Shown here in pieces: positions 49,537 to 58,896 of a DNA stretch of 64,000 nucleotides. The position numbers and the translations under genes are program-made. Under the pieces are notes generated by a model. The model made no database searches. It had not been told where the DNA came from and was given only the letters and a program-made list of their open reading frames with translations. Location of the stretch: NCBI GenBank assembly GCA_036873755.1, contig JAVTVY010020422.1, positions 1 through 64,000 on the forward strand, written 5' to 3'. Numbering within the stretch: the stretch's first letter is position 1; every line of letters begins with the position of its first letter. Origin of the DNA: Hanleya hanleyi. Its lineage: Eukaryota > Mollusca > Polyplacophora > Lepidopleurida > Hanleyidae.

Positions 49537-50318
49537 TTTAGTTCCCGGAACGGCAAGGGAGACAACTACAGCTTTTTGTCACGGGCAATAACTAAAGCCC
49601 CGAGATTTGCCATGTGCTTCCGGTATCGCTGAATTCAGTTCTGTTAACGACCGGCGAACATTTTATTGTGAAAAAAAAATGCATTTTAGAGCAGCGAGAA
49701 CAATCATTTGTAGAAGATAGACGAATTGAATTAGCTTGCAAATACAGATCAGGTTTGGATTTTATTTCTCTTCTCGTGAAAAAAAATAAAATAATAAAAC
49801 CGCCGACCCTCGATTTTCAGTTTTTGATGGGTCGGTCGGGTTACCGGAAACCCAGATAATTTTAAGGACGGCCTCATTTGTAACATCCTAGCCACCATCG
49901 TCGTGTAGAAGCCCGAATCGTATAAACAATGATTTAGTTGCTCCTTACCATGCATTTTCCGATAAAACCTATCATGAACTAGTCCGAATCGTCGGAACGG
50001 CCAACATCTGTTGTCTTTTTGAGTGGGTTTCGCTGACTTTTGTACCGGTCCCCGCTTGAATATATGATCAGCTCCGCCATGTTTGTTTTCACGCTGGAGT
50101 GTCGACTGCGCAAATGGTGGCCTCAGTAAAAACCGAAAGTGCACAAGCCAAAACCACAAACGTGGTCGTAAGCTAGGCAGACAAATTTTTTCTGAAAAAT
50201 TCATTCATTCAAATTCATTCATTCACTATCGGAAGGAATAATCGGACGACCACGTTTGTGGATGTACGTGGGACCTAATGACAGTATCATTAGGTCCCAG
50301 CTGGGGCTACAGTCGCTC

Positions 50319-50995
50319 GAGATCTTGCACTGCACATGGCGTGGGGAATTGAGACAGAGGCACGAAAAGCATTTTATCGAATGAGTACTATGATTTGGCA
50401 TCTCTAGCATTAGGACAACCATCATTTGCGTACACTCCGCCATCCATAAAATGGCTTGCGAATCGTGTGTCTCCATTATCGCGGAGAGATATCCGGTACA
50501 TTTCTCTTCACATTTGACACTATCAAAACATGACATGGCTGTCTTGTTGATGGGTCTCGATTCAGTTTGTTCTTTGCCGTATAGGCTCAGTGTTTGTAAT
50601 ATTGGTGACTTTCCAACTCGGAGAGACCAGTTACGATAGTGGGGATTGGGGTGAGTAAATGTAACTTTCTGGTCTGTTTTTCACGTTGTTTTATGTGATT
50701 ATTTGAATCGTGAAAAGTCATGCTGCCTGATTTTAATCAGTCGTGTTCTTTGACACTCACGTTGTGCCCACATTTCGACACCAACTCGTTTTGTCGGCTT
50801 GCCGAAGTATCAGGAGAGCCAAGATTTCAGAAAAAATATCTAATCTCCATAACAACACCCAGCAACGACTGTTATCACAAAACACACGAGAGTTGTACTC
50901 ACAAAATTAGCCGACTTGGACGATTCTGACAGCTGCAATGTTTTCTGTTTGGCTCGAGATATTTGCGATTTGCGCGCGCACTTCGTATTTCCAGG
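50319..50995. other. Intergenic DNA; a short plus frame at 50451-50639
   Basis: A 62-codon plus-strand frame opens with MACESC at 50451, but has no recognisable domain and no support from splice sites. Nothing else coding is seen. Confidence 0.3.
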
Positions 50996-51082
50996 AAGCT
51001 CCTAGACTCGTACCTAGCCCTCAACTCACACGCACCGTTAGAGCGATAGCGAATTGGAGCTGGGTACGAGTCTAGGAAGCTC
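50996..51082. repeat. Hairpin
   Basis: AGCTCCTAGACTCGTACC (about 50998) faces GGTACGAGTCTAGGAAGCT (about 51062) across ~45 bp. A single-copy palindrome as far as this window shows. Confidence 0.55.
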
Positions 51083-51185
51083 CAAGGTAACTTTAGTTTT
51101 AGGATTGGAATGAGGCCTTTATGCCGTCGTAATATACGGACTAGGATCGGAGGTGCTGCAACTTTCGCATTTAACCGAGAATAAC

Positions 51186-51432
51186 AAGCCAAAGTGCTTT
51201 TTATTCCGAATTTCCGATATCGGAAATTAGAATTTCCCATATCGGAAATTCAGTGACAATTCCCGATATCGGAAATTCAATTCGCGATATCGAAAATTCA
51301 AAATGCAATTTCTGATATCGAAAATGAAAGCTCTGGAAGCTTTACGAAAACCAACCTTGCAATTTCCGATTTCCGATATCGGAAATTGCAATTCTCAATT
51401 AAATTTCCGATAATCGGAAAGTACTTTGGCTT
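51186..51432. mobile_element. MITE built from AATTTCCGATATCGGAAATT palindromes
   Basis: Ends AAGCCAAAGTGCTT (left) and GTACTTTGGCTT (right) are inverted. The interior contains about six versions of a 20 bp self-complementary unit centred on CGATATCG. Together they can form several alternative hairpins. DNA from 51433 to 52492 shows GA/CA-rich simple repeats and no gene. Confidence 0.7.
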
Positions 51433-52492
51433 GAGTGAGATAGGAGGGGCGAGGGGTGAGTGAGGTAGGGAGGGAGGGAGAGTGAGGAGGGTGTGAGAGA
51501 GGTACCTATATCCTATATCTAGCCCCTACACACATTACTTTTTACCTATGCCCTACGCACACACGCTCAACACACCCACACACACCTGTACCTATAATAA
51601 TACATATCTTGTGATCTATCTGAATGATATATGTATGCTGAGGTTTACATTCCACTATGATTATGATAGTGTGAAATGGTAAATATATATGAGATAGTGT
51701 GAAATGGTAAGTCTTTGAGGTACTGTGAAATTCTTCTATAAGAAATTGTTCAATGTATTGTGTTGTGGCAAACTAGTTAGCGATATCTGTCTGAGGGTAA
51801 CCTTTTCAGAATGGAGCCCTACCCTCGGATAGCAATTGGCTGCGCTCAATATGAGGTTGGAGGCAGAGAAAGCCAAATTGTGCTGAAGTTCATAAAGAAG
51901 CAAACGAGCTAAGGCTGATTTCCTTAACATATAAGGGAGGTTGATCGGCTTCGCGATGCACCCGACAAAGCAACCCTTCCATCCAGGAATTGGTCGATGA
52001 TACGGAAAATGAACAGAAACGAACAGGCGGCGGTCATCATTGAAAATCTTTTTGGAAAAGCAGGACGAGAGATTCAAGCCGGTAATTTATTGTTGAAGAT
52101 ATTTGGTGATGAGGACACTGTTACAACACTTAAGGAGAGGTTCTTTTTAAGCAAGATGAAACTGAAGATTTGCTTGGTTGCTTATTGGAAGTGGTAGTCC
52201 TCTTTGATCGTAATATGCAGCAGCATGGTTCTTTTGATTCTTGTCGCGATGTTACCACTGGGCATTTATTTACGCTTTTCAGCCACGGTTTTACATGCCG
52301 CCCTTCCATCACCCACGCGGCAAGGGGTTTCCAGGGCGCGTGGTTCATTAGTATACAGTATTAATAATAATATATCTTTATTGCAGACACAGGGTCCATA
52401 TAAGGAGAAAAAAAAAATTACAACAAAAAGAATGTGATGTGCATGTGTAAATGGGACTACAGAAGACAGCAGTGAAATCATTCCATATTCAG

Positions 52493-53160
52493 TCAAACAA
52501 ACAGTAAATCATTCCACCTAAGCACAATCGATGATGCACTAAGGCCAACAACAATAAAACAATTGACTAGTCTATTCATACTGCTAATCACTCTCCCTCG
52601 AAAACCATATACAAACTTTCTTAATAGTTCGGGGAATGACATTACCCCATTCATCACAAAGGTTTGCGAGGCACTATGACGACTTGTCAGACCCAAAAGC
52701 CATCGGAGGGCGTTATTGTAGCATACTTGGAGTTTGCGTAATGACGACTTTGCAAATCTAGACCAAAGTGAAGCGCAATATAAGTTACAACAATATGACT
52801 TGAACAGCAAACACTTAATATCAGAAGAGCAGATAAAAAACTTCCGCAACAACATGTTTGCACGTACACAGAGAGCGCGATATTGCCTCTTGATGTCAGG
52901 ATCATCACTCAAATTATCACAAATGATATGGCCAAGATAGGTATAGGATGAAACATATTTCAACTTATCACCACACAAAAAGAGATCAGGTAAGCTATCA
53001 AACTTAACCCTTCTAGTCTAAGACTGAAAAACCATACAAACAGATTTACAAGTATTATATATAATGTCATGATCTGTAGCATATGTCTGGCATAAATGTA
53101 ACAGTTTTTGCATAGCCATCATGGATGGAGCCATTAGGCTCATATCATCAGCGTCTCCAG
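52493..53160 (-). pseudogene. CR1-like LINE reverse transcriptase, C-terminal fragment
   Basis: On the minus strand the frame starts at ADDMSLMAPS (53155-53126), the catalytic YADD-type region of a reverse transcriptase. It continues through QKLLHLCQTYA, then a TAG near 53025, then YLGHIICDNLSDD, RANMLLRKF and a CxxxLW thumb region down to 52493. Order and motifs match CR1/Jockey-type ORF2. The nonsense codon and missing ends make it a relic. No in-frame ATG belongs to it. Confidence 0.8.
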
Positions 53161-53381
53161 ATCATAATAATATAGCTTAATATGCAACTATACAACTTAA
53201 ATAGTAATTAAACATATTCTATGTACAGAAGATAACATCACACCAAGCTATATAGTTACATATCTAATACATATTTGATTCGTGGAACTGGCGAGAAAAG
53301 CTAGTCAGAACAAATGTTGATTTTCTAGAGAGAAACAATAGAGAGAAAACAAGTAAAGGATAAAAAAAATCGATAAAAATG

Positions 53382-54575
53382 TTAATTATTGATGCAGTTT
53401 TTGGTTATCAAAAAGTCACTTACTATTTGATAGTATGTAAAGTGGTTCACCCGAATAATCACTAGCGTTTTATAACAGCATACTTTCACTAATGCCTTCC
53501 TGAACATTAAACAAATCAGTCTTAAAGTGAAAATGCCCTCCCTATGGGTCTGCCTCGAAAAGTGCTTCGAATTTCTTCCATTTGGACTTACATATCCGGT
53601 TTGAGTTTTCAACATTGCATGTATATAGTTTTCTATTCTATATTGTTCACGAAATATGTTTTGAAGAGCTTTGATATGCGGTTGGGTACCAAGAGATTTA
53701 TTTTTAAAAATATATATTTTTGTTAGGATCATTAGAGTATTTATAGCACATTTTTGTTTGTTTCATCCGAATAAGATTGTATCCTTTGTTATTTCTTCAT
53801 CTATTCCAAGTTCTTCGTGAAGCCACTTTTGGAGATCAGACCACAGAGGTTTGACGATACTGCACTGGAAAAACAGATGTTCCATTGTCTCTCGTTCCAT
53901 CTTACAATATTCACACAAGTCACTATCCGAAATACCTATTTTATGAAGAAATGAGTTTGTTGCTATTATTCTGTAAAGAAAGCGATACTGGAAGTCAGTC
54001 AGTTTGGCATAGCTGTAGCAATGCGAGTTTGCTTCAAAAGCATTGATCCAATCGTTGTCACCTGCTTGTAAAAATACTTCCCACTTTTCTTGAGCCGTAC
54101 ATTTCATATATTTTCTTTTGTTTAGTACGTCATAAAAACGTCTACAACCCTTCCCTTCCTGTGCCAGTATCCTTAGATGGGCAGTAAAGTTTGGCGAGTA
54201 TTTCAATTCTTTAATATTTTCGGTATGTATTGTTTCCAGCCATTTTTTCGGCACACTCTTCATTAATCTATTGTAGTCGAGGAATGTTCCCCTGATATGA
54301 TAAGTATTTTTTATCTCCTCAAATGTCTTTAATACTCCATTATCATTAATGATATCTCTCACATAGCGCAAGTTATTGTCGTACCAATTTTTGACGAATA
54401 AGTTTTTATTAAGAAAATTAGAATTGTAAAATAGAGGCTCATTAATTATCTCGTCCTGTTTTGTTATAGGTATCATTTTATAGAAGTTATGCCATGCTCG
54501 CAGGACATCGTTCCAAAAAGGATTTTTCGCATTTTTAATAAGTTCCGTAAGATATTGCCCCCCAAAATTGAACAT
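53382..54575 (-). pseudogene. L1/Tx1-like LINE ORF2, C-terminal fragment
   Basis: A minus-strand frame of about 390 codons broken by one TGA at 53765-53763. It shows the post-RT region of L1/Tx1 ORF2: NPFWNDVLRAWHNF, PLFYNSNF, then a zinc-knuckle-like CEYCKMERETMEHLFFQC. After the stop, LTKIYIFKNK and ENYIHAML continue the family pattern in the same frame. It ends abruptly at 54575, where virus-like sequence begins. That edge may be 5' truncation or the integration point of the element at 54.6-64 kb. Confidence 0.8.
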
Positions 54576-54649
54576 GAGTAGTAGTGTCCCGTGATTTAAA
54601 GTCTTATTTCACCGGGATGTAACTATGACGTCACAGGGGTCACTGAGGT

Positions 54650-54868
54650 CAAGTATGGCGGTTGTGGGGTGGGGTGGTTAAAATGGCGGTTGTGTGGGGT
54701 GGGGTGGTTAAAATGGCGGCTGTGGGGTGGGGTGGTTAAAATGGCGGCTGTGGGGTGGGATGGTTAAAATGGCGGTTGTGGGGTGGGGTGGTTAAAATGG
54801 CGGCTGTGGGGTGGGGTGGTTAAAATGGCGGTTGTGTGGGGTGGGGTGGTTAAAATGGCGGATTGTAG
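54650..54868 (+). repeat. 27-32 bp tandem array of YY1-type sites
   Basis: Seven copies of GGGGTGGTTAAAATGGCGG plus one partial. AAnATGGCGG matches the YY1 binding consensus. The array ends ~15 bp upstream of the TATA box of the CARD gene. The same repeat recurs at 57849-57940 and 58163-58240, next to another promoter pair, giving 14 such sites in all. Confidence 0.8.
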
Positions 54869-54875
54869 AAAAACG

Positions 54876-54920
54876 TATAAAAGAAGGCGATTTTTAGCGG
54901 TGGGGTGTATTCATTGCACT
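54876..54920 (+). promoter_or_regulatory. Core promoter of the CARD gene
   Basis: TATAAAA at 54876-54882 and an initiator-like TCATTGCAC at 54911-54919. It is the least typical of the six promoters (spacing ~37). A pyrimidine tract ending CATTTTACCAG at 55079 could be the acceptor of a 5' UTR intron. Confidence 0.6.
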
Positions 54921-55138
54921 ACTTGCCTGACTTACCTGACCAGCCTGCCTACCTGCCTGACTTACCTGACCAGCCTGCCTGTCCTGCCTGACTGCCTGCC
55001 TGCCTGCCTCACCTCTAGCCAGCCAGCCAGCCTGCTTGTATGAGCTGTGGAGAACCTTTTACTTTTTTTCATTTTACCAGTGCAAATTCACCAGACTATT
55101 ACACCGTAGCAGTTACTCACCAGCCTGAGCCCATAGTC

Positions 55139-56386
55139 ATGGAGTCAGCCGACCTAGTGATGCTTCGAAAGTACCGTGTTCGCCTCATTGATGAGATGCA
55201 GCATGTGGCTGAACTATGTGATTTCCTTATGGAGGAAAACATACTCCTGAAACACGGTCGCGAAGATATCATGGCTGAGAAAACCACTTCAGCACAAAAC
55301 AGAGCCCTCATCGACGGTCTACTGCGCCGTGGCCCCTATGCATTTCTAGCCTTCGTGGCGGGGTTGAAGAAGACGGGAAATGAAGAACTAGCAGATCTAC
55401 TTGAAACCCCCCTTGTAGATGATGATATCTTAGCCATGGACACCACCGAAGAGCGTACAGCTAGCAAACGTACGCACCCAGCGTCTGGTGTACCTGCCAA
55501 ACGCGCTGCACGACCCAAACGGCCCCGACTAACACCTTTAGAAATACCTGAGCCAGTGCTTCAGCCAGTACCCCAGCAAGTGCCTGAGCCCGTGAAAGAA
55601 GAAGAAGAGGTGCAACTTCCTATGTCTGTGCAGGACATCAATAACATTATCCAGCAGGCCTACCAGGCAGCCCACACGAACATTTGGGAGCTCTCAGCCT
55701 ATTTAACTGTGAGTGTCAAAGACGAAGAAGTGCATTTTAACGCACCGGCCTTTAACGACAGACCAGCTAGGCATATTGCCTTGACCTTCGACACCCGGCA
55801 AAAACTAGAGGCCCTTGATTACGCCATCGATGCGGTTATTCGCGACCAGGGGAGTGACGAAGCGAAATTTTATGTGGGTGACGACATCTTTGTCAGCTGT
55901 GCCTATTTCAACGACCAGCTCCTGGTGCATATCCGCAAATGGAAAATGAGGTTAGATACGCAAGAGCGTGTTCCTTGTCCTCAGGGTGTCACCTTGAAAA
56001 TAACGGCGAGGTGGAAGTTGCAGAGTCTCACAGCTACAATTCGTCAAGCCCTGGCTTACCAGGTGTCTCACTATATTTATAAGAAGTACATCGACACAGT
56101 CCTGGATCATGTCAGACCTCGCATTCGACACTTGCGTATCCAAGCATGTGCAGGCTGTGGGAACAACAGTCCGATAAACACGCATACGTGTGTGGACAAT
56201 AGTGTACCCTCATACGCGCTCATCACTGAGGCACTACAGGGCGTGACCGAGGAGCAAATTGCCCTGGCATTGGAAGCTGCCTGCGCTCCCAGAATTCCAC
56301 GTGAAGAGATTGCTACCTACATCTACGTGCACCAGGGGCGGGAAGACGATGATGAGTTCAAACAAGTCTTGTTGCATAACTATTGA
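55139..56386 (+). CDS. CARD protein with C-terminal PC4-like region, 415 aa
   Basis: Residues 1-90 look like a caspase-recruitment domain: six amphipathic helices starting MESADLVMLRKYRVRLIDEM, with LIDGLLRRGPYAFLAFV and a final LKKTGNEELADLL. CARDs bind other CARDs in death and innate immune complexes. A basic KRAARPKRPR (121-130) is a likely nuclear signal. A Pro/Gln/Glu linker runs to ~160. Residues 183-305 resemble the ssDNA-binding PC4 fold (FYVGDDIFV, LLVHIRKW, GVTLKITARW). A cysteine cluster lies near 337-351. I chose ATG 55139 (G at -3 and +4). An upstream in-frame ATG at 55040 has a poor context and lies before a possible splice acceptor. Role inferred: regulator, perhaps blocking host CARD signalling. 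Confidence 0.75.
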   Translation: MESADLVMLRKYRVRLIDEMQHVAELCDFLMEENILLKHGREDIMAEKTTSAQNRALIDGLLRRGPYAFLAFVAGLKKTGNEELADLLETPLVDDDILAMDTTEERTASKRTHPASGVPAKRAARPKRPRLTPLEIPEPVLQPVPQQVPEPVKEEEEVQLPMSVQDINNIIQQAYQAAHTNIWELSAYLTVSVKDEEVHFNAPAFNDRPARHIALTFDTRQKLEALDYAIDAVIRDQGSDEAKFYVGDDIFVSCAYFNDQLLVHIRKWKMRLDTQERVPCPQGVTLKITARWKLQSLTATIRQALAYQVSHYIYKKYIDTVLDHVRPRIRHLRIQACAGCGNNSPINTHTCVDNSVPSYALITEALQGVTEEQIALALEAACAPRIPREEIATYIYVHQGREDDDEFKQVLLHNY

Positions 56387-56950
56387 ACAAGTGTGGTGTT
56401 GAAAAACATTTACCGTATTCCTACACGTTCATTGAAGCGGCTTGATAGCGTATTATTGTATTAAAAATTCAATACTCAGAGTTTTACTGTTAATTGTATT
56501 AAAATTCAATACTCAGAGTTGAAGACGTTCATTCTATCATTCTATTGTCTTGTTGTATAAATATTGAACATTTTCAAGTCTTATTGCATTGGAACATTCA
56601 GACATTATCATCTGCCAGTCTTGCTCAAGTTGAAAATACGGCTTCTCTCCTCAAGTATTCCTACACTATGTTCATTTTATGTTCATTCTATGTGCATTGA
56701 AGCGCCTTCATAGCGTATAATTGTATTAAAATTCAATACCCAGAGTCTGGTGAACACGTTCATTCTATTTGTGTTAATAAAAATAGTAGAAAATTCAAAA
56801 AATGGCTGTTAGTGTTCATTCTTTTTGCAAAGATAATTGTATTAAAAAAATTCAACATTAAGAGTCTATTGTGGTGAAGACCTTAGGTTTTTTCATAGGG
56901 GTGATGGGAGCTGGTGTTTTTTGTTTGTTTTTTTGTGCTTTGAGTTTAGA
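56387..56950. repeat. 3' flank of CARD gene: repeated ATTGTATTAAAATTCAATAC
   Basis: Four copies of TTGTATTAAAATTCAATA(C) at about 56455, 56492, 56718 and 56837, most followed by CAGAGT. AATAAA occurs near 56775. No histone-type stem-loop is present on the plus strand, so this gene may use ordinary polyadenylation. No gene. Confidence 0.6.
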
Positions 56951-56952
56951 AG

Positions 56953-56990
56953 TTCTCTTTCGAAAACATTGGGTGGCCCTGAAAAGGGCC
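56953..56990 (-). terminator. Histone-type 3' stem-loop plus U7-type element, RING unit
   Basis: The minus strand reads CCAAA, then GGCCCTTTTCAGGGCC (56990-56975), then ACCCA, then 13 nt after the stem GAAAGAGAA (56961-56953). This is a perfect match to the replication-dependent histone mRNA signal: GG-YYY-U stem, UUUC loop, CCAAA/ACCCA flanks, and a purine-rich histone downstream element. It lies 27 nt past the RING stop codon. Confidence 0.85.
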
Positions 56991-57016
56991 TTTGGAAAAG
57001 TGTTACGACACTTGTT

Positions 57017-57277
57017 TTAGGAGCGGTAGATTCTCTTTACTCCGGCCACCTGCTTCCTACACACGGGACACTTGATCTTTAAATGCTGTTCGTCCGTTTC
57101 AGCACAGTGGCACGTGTCCCCTATACATGTTAGCGTCACCCAGCATTCTTCACATAGGCATAAATGCCCGCACGGAAATAGGGCGTAGAGGCTTTCGTCG
57201 TCTGTACACACGCTACAGTTTGATTTACTGTTTTCCTTATGTAGGTCTTGTTGTAGTTTAAACTTCACAGCGTCCAT
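57017..57277 (-). CDS. RING-finger protein, 86 aa
   Basis: Almost entirely a C3HC4 RING: C21, C24, C36, H38, C42, C45, C70, C73, in FPCGHLCLCEEC and KCPVCRKQV. The basic end KRIYRS is typical of IAP-type RINGs. Such domains act as E3 ubiquitin ligases. ATG 57277 directly follows the TAA of the next frame upstream, in the same reading frame, so this may be the C-terminal part of a longer protein that a stop codon has cut. It could also be a cistron reached by reinitiation. Paralogue: the RING of the gene at 58897. Ends at a histone-type stem-loop. Confidence 0.7.
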   Translation of the reverse strand: MDAVKFKLQQDLHKENSKSNCSVCTDDESLYALFPCGHLCLCEECWVTLTCIGDTCHCAETDEQHLKIKCPVCRKQVAGVKRIYRS

Positions 57278-57532
57278 TTAACCCATGTCTTCCCTCATTT
57301 CATTAATCTGTTCGTTTTGGTGGGTCACCTGTTGGTTTAAGCGGTTCACCTGTTCGTTCAGGCGGGTTACCTCGGGCCAAGAGCATGGTGGTGTTGTTGT
57401 TGTTGGTGGCGTTGTTTCGGTAGCCGGCGTTGTTATAATTGGTGTTTGGGTAGCCGTTGTATTTGCTGGAGGTCTGTTTAACCACTCTAGGTCGGGGAGT
57501 TCATCATCAGTTACATCCTCATCTTCTTCCAT
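57278..57532 (-). CDS. Acidic, Thr/Pro-rich ORF upstream of the RING, 84 aa
   Basis: Acidic start (MEEDEDVTDDELPDLEW), a Thr/Pro-rich stretch, and a heptad-like Asn/Gln-rich end (RLNEQVNRLNQQVTHQNEQI) likely to be a coiled coil. The TAA at 57280-57278 abuts the ATG of the RING frame. It lies one frame off the 81 aa ORF upstream, 11 nt away. Order (acidic, linker, coiled coil, RING) parallels the intact 281 aa paralogue at 58897, so I read 57789-57017 as one gene broken by an indel and a stop, or as a tightly packed polycistron. Confidence 0.5.
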   Translation of the reverse strand: MEEDEDVTDDELPDLEWLNRPPANTTATQTPIITTPATETTPPTTTTPPCSWPEVTRLNEQVNRLNQQVTHQNEQINEMREDMG

Positions 57533-57543
57533 TGCCACCCTCC

Positions 57544-57789
57544 TTATCTCCGCATCTCCAACATCTCCTCGTCTTGTTCTTGACTTCGCCGTCTCATCAA
57601 CCTCGCATCTTCTTCCATTGCCTCCCTCCTAAGCTCTTCGAGTTGTTCTTCACTTCGCCGTATCATCGTTTCGTCGGCAATAACCCGCTCAAAGCTTGTA
57701 ATTATTGTCACTCCATCGTTATGTTCTTCACTCGTAATCACCTCTCTGTGTTCTCTAGGATCGTTGAATAGCCTTCGTCTTGTACCCAT
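57544..57789 (-). CDS. First ORF of the minus-strand RING unit, 81 aa
   Basis: ATG 57789 lies just inside the transcript predicted from the TATA box at 57834. The protein is charged, with a repeated RRSEEQLEELRREAMEED-like helix. A second copy of that repeat straddles the stop: its DNA continues past the TAA in another frame, into the next ORF. A single-base indel near 57546-57555 is therefore likely. No known domain. Together with the two ORFs downstream it is probably a decayed copy of the RING gene at 58897. Confidence 0.5.
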   Translation of the reverse strand: MGTRRRLFNDPREHREVITSEEHNDGVTIITSFERVIADETMIRRSEEQLEELRREAMEEDARLMRRRSQEQDEEMLEMRR

Positions 57790-57799
57790 GATTGTAGTT

Positions 57800-57834
57800 G
57801 TGAATAAATGGCAACATACTACGCGTTATTTATA
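57800..57834 (-). promoter_or_regulatory. Core promoter of the minus-strand RING unit
   Basis: On the minus strand, TATAAATA (57834-57827) then TTATTCAC (57807-57800) and CAACTACAATCATG. Similar to the promoter of the plus-strand RING gene from TATAAATA to the ATG, showing common descent. Confidence 0.75.
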
Positions 57835-57848
57835 GTCTAGGCGTTCTG

Positions 57849-58495
57849 TGGGGTGGGGTGGTTAAAATGGCGGTTGTGTGGGGTGGGGTGGTTAAAATGG
57901 CGGCTGTGGGGTGGGGTGGTTAAAATGGCGGCTGTGGGAGTGGGTCCAACATGGCGGTACCTGCTAAAAAATTTTGTGTTTTATTTTCTCAACTTTAAAA
58001 CCCGTCTCATTTTTTTGCAATAAATGTGAGTTCACTGCAGCATGTTTATCGAAAAGAAAACTAGGAAATTTTATCCTTGGGCTACGGTAACACAGTCCAT
58101 TTGACACCCATAGCTGTACTCACATTTTGCCTGCACACTGTATAGTGCTGTGTTACCGTAACTGTGTGGGGTGGGGTGGTTAAAATGGCGGCTGTGGGGT
58201 GGGGTGGTTAAAATGGCGGCTGTGGGAGTGGGTCCAACATGGCGGTACCTGCTAAAAAATTTTGTGTTTTATTTTCTCAACTTTAAAACCCGTCTCATTT
58301 TTTTGCAATAAATGTGAGTTCACTGCAGCATGTTTATCGAAAAGAAAACTAGGAAATTTTATCCTTGGGCTACGGTAACACAGTCCATTTGACACCCATA
58401 GCTGTACTCACATTTTGCCTGCACACTGTATAGTGCTGTGTTACCGTAGCCGGTGTCATACGATAAAATTTTCTAGTTTTCTTTCGATAAACCAG
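57849..58495. repeat. Divergent promoter region: YY1-type sites, 288 bp duplication, palindrome
   Basis: Between the two RING units. Three YY1-type repeats, then a 288 bp segment and its direct copy (for example GGGTCCAACATGGCGG at 57942 and 58230). The copies carry hairpins with CTACGGTAACACAG facing CTGTGTTACCGTAG. After the second copy the symmetry widens: AACTAGGAAATTTTATCC and its inverse extend the palindrome to about 58333-58490. Candidate replication origin or recombination structure. 58496-58850 has no gene. Confidence 0.75.
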
Positions 58496-58852
58496 CTACA
58501 ATTTTCAGGGTGACATTATTAGGCTGTGAGGAACATACTTGACGTATTTTTACCCAGGAAAACCGATTTATTTCCAGTGTACCGGGTTTTCTACACTACC
58601 CTAACCATAACGTTACGCGTCTAAAAATCGATAAAATCATTAAAATAGTGGCTTAGTCTACCGCTACCCTTCTAAATTTTTAAATGCTACACGATCAGTT
58701 GCCCCAGTTCAACTTGAAATAAATTTTATACGTGCACTCGCATTTATTGCAAAATCACACCGGTTTAAAATTGGAAAAGAAACACAAAAATATTTCTCCA
58801 GCGTAAGTGAGCACAAAGATATAAAAATTACGCTCACGTCCGCGCGTTACAC

Positions 58853-58887
58853 TATAAATAGCGCGCAGTATTTACTGATTCATTCAC
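58853..58887 (+). promoter_or_regulatory. Core promoter of the plus-strand RING gene
   Basis: TATAAATA at 58853-58860 and TCATTCAC at 58880-58887, 29 bp from TATA start to the initiator A. The ATG follows 15 bp after the initiator A. Confidence 0.8.
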
Positions 58888-58896
58888 AATTACATC

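Larger units (their letters stand above)
48596..50309. mobile_element. 1714 bp TIR element with 9 bp target duplication
   Basis: Perfect 48 bp terminal inverted repeats (48596-48643 and 50262-50309) begin TAGCCCCAGCTGGGACC. The direct repeat CAGTCGCTC flanks both outer edges (48587-48595 and 50310-50318). A 9 bp duplication with long TIRs is typical of Mutator-type elements. Each TIR itself contains a 12 bp hairpin (GGGACCTAATGA/TCATTAGGTCCC). No transposase is present, so it is non-autonomous. The interior carries a LINE 3' fragment and an unidentified ORF. Confidence 0.85.

Noticed and set aside
55040..55138. N-terminal extension of the CARD protein from ATG 55040
   Set aside because: Poor start context, not CARD-like, and contains a likely splice acceptor, so it is more likely 5' UTR.
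57285..57771. Plus-strand valine- and proline-rich ORFs opposite the RING unit
   Set aside because: Shadows of the Thr/Pro- and Glu-rich minus-strand frames; no promoter on that strand.
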